Source: JAVBNW01 sp031551255 (GTDB lineage: Bacteria > Bacillota > Clostridia > Christensenellales > UBA1750). Taken from it: DNA of 56,770 nt. Position numbers and translations under genes: made by a program. Below the pieces are notes generated by a model, which saw nothing but the letters and a program-made list of their open reading frames with translations, searched no databases and had not been told where the DNA came from. Below are positions 42,668-49,706 of this stretch, piece by piece. The first letter of the stretch is position 1; each line of letters opens with the position of its first letter. The DNA lies in contig JAVBNW010000013.1 in assembly GCA_031551255.1 (NCBI GenBank), forward strand, positions 1-56,770, in the 5' to 3' direction.

Positions 42668-43636
42668 CTAGCCGGGCCGCCACGGGCGGCTGCGCATGTC
42701 CTCGCCCAGAACCATCCCCAGCAAAGCTTCCTGCCCGCGCGCCGCCGCGTGCAGCGCCAGCGCCTTCATCGCGGGGGTCATGGGCAGGTTGGCAATATCC
42801 CGATCTTGCCGCATCCAATGGAATTCCCCGTCTTCGCTGTCGGGAACAGCCGCTTCTTCGTCCATAGCCGCCGCATAATTAAACAGCATGCCGAACTCGT
42901 GGGGTTTGGCCACCAGCACGACGCCGCTGAGCGCCACATCCCGCAAGCGTCCGGGCGGAATGCCCGCCTCTTCCTCAAACTCCCTAAGCGCCGTGGCCTG
43001 CGGGTCGTTGAGTTCCTCCGGCTCCATATGCCCGCCCACGTTCGACCACATGCCGGGGGCAATTTCCTTATCCTGCGCGCGCCTGAGCATCAGCAGCCTC
43101 TCGCCACACCGGGCCGTAATGCCCGCCGCCGGGCGGAACGCCGCCTCGGGGGATGCGTCGGTAGCGAGCCAGCGCATGGTCTCCTCTTCAAGGAAGCCCA
43201 TCTTTACGGTTGCGTCGTCCTGGCGGGCGATGTAGTCGAGCATCAGCGCCCGCGTCGACGGGCGCATATCCAGCGCCGGAATGTCCTCCGGATTTAGCCA
43301 GTGAAGCTCGCCCTCGTCGTTCGGCCGCAGCACCGGGTCGCCCGTAAGCTCGGCGACATAGTCAAAATGCACGCGCAGCTCGGGGCCTTGCGGGGACAGC
43401 ACCACATAGCGAAGGCCGAAGGACGCAAGCTGCTCCTCGCATAGCCCGGTCTCCTCCCACAACTCGCGCAGCGCGGTCTTTCTCGGCGTTCGAAGCTCGT
43501 AAGGCTCGACGTGCCCTCCGGGAAACGCCCATTGATTCGGCGCAAGCTTCTTATGCACGGCGCGTTTTTGCATCAGCAGCTTCCCATCCCTGCGCACGAG
43601 CACGCCGGCCATCAACCGCAAATACGGGCTATGCAT
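42668..43636 (-). CDS. Tandem Nudix hydrolase (322 aa)
   Basis: Two Nudix domains in one chain, about residues 5-135 and 160-300. Each has a Nudix box with two extra residues before the REx block: FPGGHVEPYELRTPRKTALR followed by ELWEETGL, and VGGHMEPEELNDPQATALRE followed by FEEEAGI. All key Glu residues are there, so both could be active on nucleoside-diphosphate-linked compounds. The start at 43636 (GGAGG 7 bases upstream) overlaps the end of the other Nudix gene by 8 bases, so translation is coupled. It lies 44 bases ahead of gyrA. A much longer frame upstream is not needed. Confidence 0.88.
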   Translation of the reverse strand: MHSPYLRLMAGVLVRRDGKLLMQKRAVHKKLAPNQWAFPGGHVEPYELRTPRKTALRELWEETGLCEEQLASFGLRYVVLSPQGPELRVHFDYVAELTGDPVLRPNDEGELHWLNPEDIPALDMRPSTRALMLDYIARQDDATVKMGFLEEETMRWLATDASPEAAFRPAAGITARCGERLLMLRRAQDKEIAPGMWSNVGGHMEPEELNDPQATALREFEEEAGIPPGRLRDVALSGVVLVAKPHEFGMLFNYAAAMDEEAAVPDSEDGEFHWMRQDRDIANLPMTPAMKALALHAAARGQEALLGMVLGEDMRSRPWRPG

Positions 43637-44387
43637 GGGTCGCCTCCGGCCAGGGCGCGCGCCTGAATCCGCTTGCGAGCCTGCGCTCGATATAGGACAT
43701 CTCCGGATTGGCGGCGTACGCGAAATGCACCGCCATGGTTCCGTCTCGCAGGCAAACCCGTATGCTCTCGGGCGCGTGCGCGTCGCTCCACATTTCGCCC
43801 AACGCCCGCCGCGCAGCCGCCTCGGGGTCGTGCATCTCCCCACCCCTTATGGGCTCCGCAGGCCCTTCCGGGCCGCCGGCCGTAACGCGCAGCTCGATGT
43901 CCGCCCAGGCCCCCATCGGTAGCAAGTCCGCGCCGGCAACGTAAAAGTTGAAGTATGCCTCGTCCCGCCGCGCCTCGTTCAAATAGTGCCGCATCATCAC
44001 GCGGCTCATGGGCGTCAGCGGCAAATCGAGAATCTCTGCACACGGCAGCCAGCAGGGCTCTCCTTCGCCGTCTCCCGACAGCGGATGCTCGGCATCCGTC
44101 CACGCCTCGTAGTCCAGCGCGACGACCACGTGCCCGCCGTTAACCTCCAGCTTCGCATACCGAAGCCGTACATCGTGCAACATAGTAGCCATAAGGCCGG
44201 TCTCCTCGCACAGCTCCCACACCGCCGCTAGCTTAGGCGTCGCAAGTTCGTTCTCCTCCACGTGCCCGCCCGGGGTGCTTAGGCGGCCCGGCATAAACTT
44301 CGCCCTATCCGAGCGCCTGTGCATCAACACTTTCTCGCCGCAGCGCAAAATTACTCCCGCGCACGGCCTTAGGTACACCTTCTCCAC
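43629..44387 (-). CDS. Nudix hydrolase with a degenerate second domain (252 aa)
   Basis: The first Nudix domain (about 5-130) has the box TPGGHVEENELATPKLAAVW followed by ELCEETGL; the Arg of the consensus REx is Trp. The second half (about 150-250) follows the layout of the partner gene's second domain but its box is eroded (GGEMHDPEAAARRALGEMWS, without the EExG end), so it is probably inactive. The two genes thus look like duplicates of a double-Nudix ancestor. Start is uncertain: GTG 44387 has GGAGG five bases upstream; longer frames run into the palindromes after gyrB. Overlaps the next gene by 8 bases. Confidence 0.8.
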   Translation of the reverse strand: MEKVYLRPCAGVILRCGEKVLMHRRSDRAKFMPGRLSTPGGHVEENELATPKLAAVWELCEETGLMATMLHDVRLRYAKLEVNGGHVVVALDYEAWTDAEHPLSGDGEGEPCWLPCAEILDLPLTPMSRVMMRHYLNEARRDEAYFNFYVAGADLLPMGAWADIELRVTAGGPEGPAEPIRGGEMHDPEAAARRALGEMWSDAHAPESIRVCLRDGTMAVHFAYAANPEMSYIERRLASGFRRAPWPEATHA

Positions 44388-44516
44388 CGCATCCTCCACC
44401 GTCTTGTTTTTCGCGCGCCTCGCCGCCACTCTTCGGCGTCCTTCTTCCGGGGCGGGCGGGGTGGGCGCGCCTCGTCGGCCCAGCTTCGTCGCACCCAGCC
44501 CCGGGGTGATGTCGCA

Positions 44517-44540
44517 GGAGAGGGGCCGTGGCCCCTCTCC
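44517..44540 (-). terminator. GC-rich palindrome downstream of gyrB
   Basis: GGAGAGGGGCC-gt-GGCCCCTCTCC, a perfect 11-bp stem. Without a T-run it is a poor intrinsic terminator, so it may be a stabilising or partial stop signal between gyrB and the Nudix genes. Confidence 0.5.
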
Positions 44541-44547
44541 CGGGGCT

Positions 44548-44595
44548 CTGGCGGATTGCTTCCGCTCAACTCTGCATTCAGAAGCGATCCGCCAG
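44548..44595. repeat. Inverted repeat next to the gyrB stop (GGCGGATTGCT family)
   Basis: Arms CTGGCGGATTGCTTC (44548-44562) and GAAGCGATCCGCCAG (44581-44595) with an 18-base loop; one G-T pair. The core GGCGGATTGCT is the same as in the inverted repeat after guaB (10694-10744). It begins 7 bases after the gyrB stop. Confidence 0.65.
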
Positions 44596-44601
44596 GCCCG
44601 T

Positions 44602-46518
44602 CTAAATATCCAAATCCTCCACCAGCTTCGCATTCAGCTCGATAAACTCGCGCCTGGGCTCCACCTTATCCCCCATCAGCAGCGAGAACATCTCATCCGC
44701 GCCCACGGCGTCCTCTACCCGCACCTTGAGCATGGTGCGCTGCGTAGGATCCATGGTCGTCTCCCACAGCTGCTCGGCGTTCATCTCGCCCAGGCCCTTA
44801 TAGCGCTGGACGCCCACGTCGCTGCCCCTGCCGATCTCATCCATGTACGCGTCGAGCTGCTCATCGGTATACAGATACTTTTCTTTTTTGTTCTTCGTCA
44901 CCTTGTAAAGCGGCGGCTGGGCGATGTACACATAGCCCTGTTCGATCAGCGGACGCATGTAGCGGTAGAAGAACGTAAGAAGCAAAATTCTAATATGCGA
45001 GCCGTCCACATCCGCGTCCGTCATGCACACGATACGGTGATAGCGCAGCTTCTCCACGTTAAAGTCGTCCCCGACCCCTGCGCCGAACGCAGTGATCATG
45101 GCCTTGATTTCCTCGTTGGTCAGGATTTTATCCAGCCGCGCCTTCTCCACGTTTAAAATCTTGCCACGCAACGGCAAAATGGCCTGAAAGTTGCGATCGC
45201 GGCCCTTCTTGGCCGAGCCGCCGGCGCTGTCGCCCTCCACGATGAAAATCTCGCAGTTGGCCGGGTCCTTATCCGCGCAGTCGGCCAATTTCCCGGGCAG
45301 AGAGTTGGATTCCAGCACGTTTTTGCGCCGGGTAAGCTCCCTCGCTTTGCGGGCCGCCTCCCTGGCGTGCGCCGCCATCAGGCATTTTTCTAAGATGATC
45401 CGGCCCACCTGCGGGTTCTCCTCGAGAAAATCCGTCAACCCGTCCGCCACGACGGATTCCACCATGCCGCGCACCTCGCTCGAGCCCAGCTTAGCTTTTG
45501 TCTGCCCCTCGAACTGCGGCTCGACGAGCTTGACCGACACCACAGCCGTCAGCCCTTCGCGGATATCCTCGCCCGCCAGGTTCTGGTCGGCGGGCTTGAG
45601 CATGCCGATCTTGCGGCCGTAGTCGTTCACCACCCGCGTCAACGCGCGCCGGAAGCCCTCCAGGTGCGTTCCTCCTTCCGGCGTGCCGATGTTGTTGGCA
45701 AACGTATACACGTTTTCGGAATAGCTGTCATTCCACTGCATCGCAACTTCGATAGTGGTGGTATCCCGCTCTCCGGAGACGAACACCGGCTCGGGGTGCA
45801 ACGTCTGCCGCGTGCGGTTTAGGTATTCCACAAACGAGCGGATGCCGCCCTCGAAGCGATAGCTCTTCTTCGCGCCGTCCCGCTCGTCGATAAGATCCAG
45901 CCGAATGCCCGCGTTCAAAAACGCCATTTCGCGAAATCTGGCGCGCAGGGTATCGAAATGATACTCCGTGTCGAACGTGAAGATCTCCTTGTCGGGCATG
46001 AAAGAAATCGTCGTTCCGGTAACGTCGGTGTCGCCGATCACTTTTAGATCATGCAGCGGTTCGCCGCGCGAATAGCGCTGGTTGTGAACCTTGCCGTCCT
46101 GATAGACGGTCACATCCAGCCATTCGGACAACGCGTTCACAACCGACATGCCCACCCCATGCAGCCCGCCGGAGACCTTATATCCCCCTCCGCCAAACTT
46201 GCCGCCCGCGTGCAGCACCGTTAAGCACACCTCCACCGCCGAGCGACCCACTTGCGGCTGGATGCCGCAGGGGATGCCGCGCCCATTGTCCGATACGGTG
46301 ATGGAGTCGTCCGGATGGATGGTTACGGTGATGTGGTCGCAAAAACCGGCGAGCGCCTCGTCGATGGAATTGTCGACGATTTCGTACACCAGGTGATGCA
46401 GCCCGCGCTCGTCGGTAGAGCCTATGTACATGCCGGGCCTGCGTCTGACGGCCTCGAGCCCTTCGAGGACTTGGATGTTGGATTCGTCGTAGTGCTGTGG
46501 TTGCTGATCCAGCGTCAT
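44602..46518 (-). CDS. gyrB: DNA gyrase subunit B (638 aa)
   Basis: ATPase and TOPRIM subunit of gyrase. The GHKL ATP site is visible in YEIVDNSIDEALAG and GGLHGVGMSVVNALSEWL; the transducer domain follows; the TOPRIM domain has FIVEGDSAGGSAK and the metal-binding CMTDADVDGSHIR; the end has VQRYKGLGEMNAEQLWETTM. Normal length for a Gram-positive GyrB. The start at 46518 follows AGGAG by seven bases; an ATG at 46572 would add a non-homologous leader. It lies downstream of remB, as in Bacillus, though recF is absent here. Confidence 0.98.
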   Translation of the reverse strand: MTLDQQPQHYDESNIQVLEGLEAVRRRPGMYIGSTDERGLHHLVYEIVDNSIDEALAGFCDHITVTIHPDDSITVSDNGRGIPCGIQPQVGRSAVEVCLTVLHAGGKFGGGGYKVSGGLHGVGMSVVNALSEWLDVTVYQDGKVHNQRYSRGEPLHDLKVIGDTDVTGTTISFMPDKEIFTFDTEYHFDTLRARFREMAFLNAGIRLDLIDERDGAKKSYRFEGGIRSFVEYLNRTRQTLHPEPVFVSGERDTTTIEVAMQWNDSYSENVYTFANNIGTPEGGTHLEGFRRALTRVVNDYGRKIGMLKPADQNLAGEDIREGLTAVVSVKLVEPQFEGQTKAKLGSSEVRGMVESVVADGLTDFLEENPQVGRIILEKCLMAAHAREAARKARELTRRKNVLESNSLPGKLADCADKDPANCEIFIVEGDSAGGSAKKGRDRNFQAILPLRGKILNVEKARLDKILTNEEIKAMITAFGAGVGDDFNVEKLRYHRIVCMTDADVDGSHIRILLLTFFYRYMRPLIEQGYVYIAQPPLYKVTKNKKEKYLYTDEQLDAYMDEIGRGSDVGVQRYKGLGEMNAEQLWETTMDPTQRTMLKVRVEDAVGADEMFSLLMGDKVEPRREFIELNAKLVEDLDI

Positions 46519-46617
46519 CTTTTCACTCCTAACATTGCCCGCGCAATCGCCTTGCCGTTTGCCGACCGCCAAAGGCGCGGCTTTACAAAACCCGATTGCA
46601 CTATGCCCACGCGGGGG

Positions 46618-46845
46618 CTAATCGCCCAAGCCCCTGCTGCGCCGAAGCAGCGTCAGCGAGGAAATGGAGGAAGGTCGTATATCGGTCTTTCCCCATGCGT
46701 GCGTAACGATCGCGGTACGCGCATCGGGCGGGAAAACGCAGTCTTTCAAAAAAGCCGCCGCATCCGAGTTCTTTGCCGCCTCCAGATCGAGAATGGCGAC
46801 GATATGCCTAAGCGGCACGAGATCTCCTCCGCCCAAATGCAGCAT
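46618..46845 (-). CDS. remB: RemB/YaaB-family regulator, DUF370 (75 aa)
   Basis: Small DNA-binding protein of the DUF370 family, of which RemA and RemB regulate biofilm-matrix genes in Bacillus. MLHLGGGDLVPLRHIVAILD and LE-AA match the family start, and the end RPSSISSLTLLRRSRG matches the conserved SPISS-TL-KR tail. In B. subtilis yaaB/remB lies just before gyrB; here the same neighbour relation holds with a 99-base gap. The start at 46845 has GAAGG seven bases upstream and gives the family length; an upstream in-frame start at 46881 adds 12 unrelated residues. Confidence 0.88.
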   Translation of the reverse strand: MLHLGGGDLVPLRHIVAILDLEAAKNSDAAAFLKDCVFPPDARTAIVTHAWGKTDIRPSSISSLTLLRRSRGLGD

Positions 46846-47270
46846 CAAGCGGCCTTCACACCTCTCTAAGATAATTGCCAAAATACGGCGAACGATCGGG
46901 CGAAAATGCAGGGCGGCCGTTCAGATTGATCGGCTGCAGCAGGGCCGCCCGAAAAATCTTACTTCTTATATTATAGCCGATTTTTGGACAAAAAGATAGG
47001 CGACGCTCCAAGAATTAACTTAGGCGCCGCTTTGTCGATTTGCCCTGCGCTCTATTTCCCGCGACATTGCGATGTCGCTGAAAATTGCCGCTACGTGAAA
47101 CCTCCTCTTCTCGCAAGACGCCGAGGCGCCTTGTGGGATTGAAAAGAACGAAGTTCGCATGCTCCGGTTTCTTCATCGTCATCCCCCATCCTCAAAACGC
47201 CACAGCGCCTTCGGAGAAGCGGACGGGAGGGGCGAAGAGAGTGCGCTTCCATTCCTGCTCCGCCGTTCTT
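46846..47270. other. Intergenic region upstream of remB-gyrB
   Basis: About 425 bases, no gene. It holds a stem GGGCGGCC / GGCCGCCC (46911-46950), a minus-strand TATAAT near 46970-46975 without a clear -35 that is the likely promoter of remB-gyrB, and a degenerate hairpin at about 47190-47215 (loop CACA, followed by GGGAGGGGC) that looks like an eroded copy of the two-hairpin repeat. Confidence 0.4.
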
Positions 47271-47380
47271 CGTAATCTCAAAGAAACCTCAGTTTCTTTG
47301 AGAAGAGGAGGAGCGGCAAAATGAGCGAGCTTTCGTGCCGGAGCACGAAAGCGATGGATATGTAGCTCGCGACGACGACT
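47271..47380 (+). repeat. Two-hairpin structured repeat, copy C
   Basis: Hairpin 1 is a perfect 12-bp stem (TCTCAAAGAAAC / GTTTCTTTGAGA, 47276-47303) with loop CTCA. Then AGAAGAGGAGGAGC, hairpin 2 (GCTTTCGTGC / GCACGAAAGC, 47329-47352, loop CGGA), an outer pair GCGAGCT / AGCTCGC, and GACGACGA. Relative to copies A and B both stems have changed on both sides. The element covers the last 30 or so codons of the lipoprotein gene on the other strand. Confidence 0.75.
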
Positions 47381-47900
47381 TCACCTCTTCTTGCTGAAAC
47401 ACCACCGGAGGATCGGTGCGTAGTACAAACGCAAAAGTCTTCGCCTCGTTCCCCTCGCCCACCTTGAGCAAAAAGCCGCGCAATGCGGAGCCCGGCGCAT
47501 AATCGGCGGAATTAGAGCTCAGCGCCGTCATCCAGTTGGATTCGAGCGCGAATTCCGCCGCGCCGCCGCCCCACGTAACCGCGGGAACGACGCTCGATTT
47601 GGGCGCAGAAAACTTCACGCTACCGTCCTCGCGCAGGATATAATCTTCCCATTCGCCCTCTTGAGGCGCACTTTCGCCCTGGAACGCCGCCTTCACCTCG
47701 GCCCCCAGCGGCACATAGGGGATGTCGTCTTTCTTCTTTCCATCCATAACCTGCTCAAAGATCGCCGAAGGATCGCCTTGTGCCCCTTGTTCTACGATCG
47801 CGGGCAATTTGGCGCCATCCGCCTTGGCAGCAAATTCTGCGGGCGCGCAGCCGCCAAGCAGCAGCGTGCCGATGCAAAGCAGTGCTAATCGTTTTCGCAT
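47289..47900 (-). CDS. Lipoprotein whose 3' end lies in a repeat element (203 aa)
   Basis: Signal peptide with lipobox (RKRLALLCIGTLLLGGC), then a domain of unknown family (about 25-170; VSAIFEQ-like and GSVKFSAPKSSVVPAVTWGG segments; NWMTALSSNSADY). From about residue 173 on (EEVKSSSRATYPSLSCSG and a Ser/Arg-rich end SFCRSSSSQRN) the codons are those of structured repeat copy C, read on its opposite strand. The repeat has therefore replaced or extended the original C-terminus. The start at 47900 follows GGAGG by six bases; ATG 47906 abuts it. It may be a partial gene. Upstream lies the ABC exporter pair, on the same strand. Confidence 0.7.
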   Translation of the reverse strand: MRKRLALLCIGTLLLGGCAPAEFAAKADGAKLPAIVEQGAQGDPSAIFEQVMDGKKKDDIPYVPLGAEVKAAFQGESAPQEGEWEDYILREDGSVKFSAPKSSVVPAVTWGGGAAEFALESNWMTALSSNSADYAPGSALRGFLLKVGEGNEAKTFAFVLRTDPPVVFQQEEVKSSSRATYPSLSCSGTKARSFCRSSSSQRN

Positions 47901-47918
47901 CCGCATCCTCCTTCGGCG

Positions 47919-49706
47919 TCAGGCCTCGCGCAGGAACTTCACCTGCGCCTTGCACAAATCGTAATAATGCCCCTCGTTGGCGAGCAGTTCCTCGTGGGTG
48001 CCCGCCTCGGCGATGTGCCCGTCCTGGATGACCATGATGCAGTCCGCCTTGCGGATGGTGGAGAGCCTATGGGCGATTACGAAGGATGTGCGCCCCTTGA
48101 GCAGCAGCTCGAGCGCCTGCTGGATCAACATTTCGGTGTGGGTGTCGATGGAGGAGGTCGCCTCGTCCAGGATCAGGATGCGCGGGTCGTTCAGCAGCGC
48201 CCTCGCGAAGGAAATAAGCTGCTTTTGCCCCACCGACAGCCGCGAGCCGCGCTCGTTGACCTCCGTCATATACCCGCGCTCCATCGCCGCGATGAAATCG
48301 TGCGCGCGCACGGCTTTGGCGGCGGCGACCACCTGCTCGTCGCTCGCATCCCGCTTGCCGTAGCGGATGTTATCCATGATGGTTCCGGAGAAAATGAAAG
48401 AATCCTGCATCATCACCGACATCTGCGAGCGCAACGAGTGAAGATCCACGTCGCGTATATCGCGCATGTCGATCTTGACCGCGCCGTCGGTCACGTCGTA
48501 GAAGCGGGAAACTAGGTTCACCACCGTGGACTTACCCGCGCCCGTCGGCCCCACCAGCGCGATGGTCTGCCCGGGCTGCACGGTGAATCTTACGTTCTTA
48601 AGCACGATCTTCTCGGCGTCGTAGCCGAACGTCACGTCGTTAAACGCCACATTGCCCTTGATCGTGGGAAGATCCGGCGCGCCGGGCTTGCTCTTGATGT
48701 CCACCGGCGTATCCAGGATTTCGAAGATGCGCTCCATCGAGGCCGCCGCCACCAGAATGCTGTTGTAAAAGTTCGAAAGGTTGTTCAGCGGCTCCCAGAA
48801 CCTGCCCAAATACCATAGGATAACCAGCAACGAGCCGATGGAAATGCCACTGGGCCCACCCATCATGGCGATGCCAAAGATGTACACCAAAATCGTGCCG
48901 ATGGTGGACATAACGTCCAGGCTCGGCCAGAAAAAGTTGTTAAGCTTAATCGCGCGAATCCACGAAAAGCGGATGTCGTCGTTCACGTCGTCAAAAATTT
49001 CGCCGTTGACCTGCTCGCGCACAAAGCTCTGGGTCACCCGCATGCCGGAGAGCGATTCGTGCAGGTAGCCGTTCATGTTGGAGATCTTGATGCGCACCGA
49101 TTGCCAGTTGCGGCGCATCCTGCGCTTCATGACAAACAGGATCAGCACGAGAAACGGCATGATCGACATCGAAATCAGCGTCAGCTTCCAGTTCTCGGTG
49201 AGCATGAGCCCCAGCAGCAAGATGAGCGTTAGGCAATCGATGAACACGTTGACGATGCCGTTGGTCATCAAATCGTTTAACGAGTTTACGTCGTTGATGA
49301 TGCGCACCATGATCTTGCCGGCCGAGCGCGTATCGAAAAACGAAAATGAAAGCTCTTGCACGTGATTGAACAGGTCTTCGCGCAACTGGGCGATGGCAGT
49401 GCGGCCCACAAATTCCATGATGCGCACGCGGTAGCGCATGCATATGCCGCCCGCGAGGCCAAGACAGGTCATCACGAGGATGAGCGTGCCAAGCCCCTTA
49501 GCGACGCCCGGCTCGATGTTGTGGTCGATCGCATAGCTCATCAGCTTGGGCAGCGCCAGCGAAGCCCCGGCGCTTACGACCATCAGCACGAGCGAAAGGA
49601 TCAGCTTTCCTTTATACGGCACAAGGTAGGAGATCAGGCGCCTGAACTGCGCGTAGTTAAACGGCCTTTCAATCGCCTCGTCGTCGATGATGCGAAGCTT
49701 GGGCAT
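47919..49706 (-). CDS. ABC exporter, catalytic half (595 aa)
   Basis: Half-transporter of the type-IV (MsbA/BmrA) exporter fold: six membrane helices (about 25-320) and an ATPase domain (about 345-590). Walker A VGPTGAGKSTVV, Q-loop MMQDSFIFSGTI, Walker B ILILDEATSSID with the catalytic Glu, H-loop IAHRLSTI. The signature reads LSVGQKQL rather than LSGGQ. Paired with the next gene, whose Walker B lacks the Glu, this is the standard heterodimeric exporter with one degenerate ATP site. Substrate unknown (drug, lipid or peptide). It starts directly after the stop of the other half (AAGGAGG about 9 bases upstream). Confidence 0.92.
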   Translation of the reverse strand: MPKLRIIDDEAIERPFNYAQFRRLISYLVPYKGKLILSLVLMVVSAGASLALPKLMSYAIDHNIEPGVAKGLGTLILVMTCLGLAGGICMRYRVRIMEFVGRTAIAQLREDLFNHVQELSFSFFDTRSAGKIMVRIINDVNSLNDLMTNGIVNVFIDCLTLILLLGLMLTENWKLTLISMSIMPFLVLILFVMKRRMRRNWQSVRIKISNMNGYLHESLSGMRVTQSFVREQVNGEIFDDVNDDIRFSWIRAIKLNNFFWPSLDVMSTIGTILVYIFGIAMMGGPSGISIGSLLVILWYLGRFWEPLNNLSNFYNSILVAAASMERIFEILDTPVDIKSKPGAPDLPTIKGNVAFNDVTFGYDAEKIVLKNVRFTVQPGQTIALVGPTGAGKSTVVNLVSRFYDVTDGAVKIDMRDIRDVDLHSLRSQMSVMMQDSFIFSGTIMDNIRYGKRDASDEQVVAAAKAVRAHDFIAAMERGYMTEVNERGSRLSVGQKQLISFARALLNDPRILILDEATSSIDTHTEMLIQQALELLLKGRTSFVIAHRLSTIRKADCIMVIQDGHIAEAGTHEELLANEGHYYDLCKAQVKFLREA

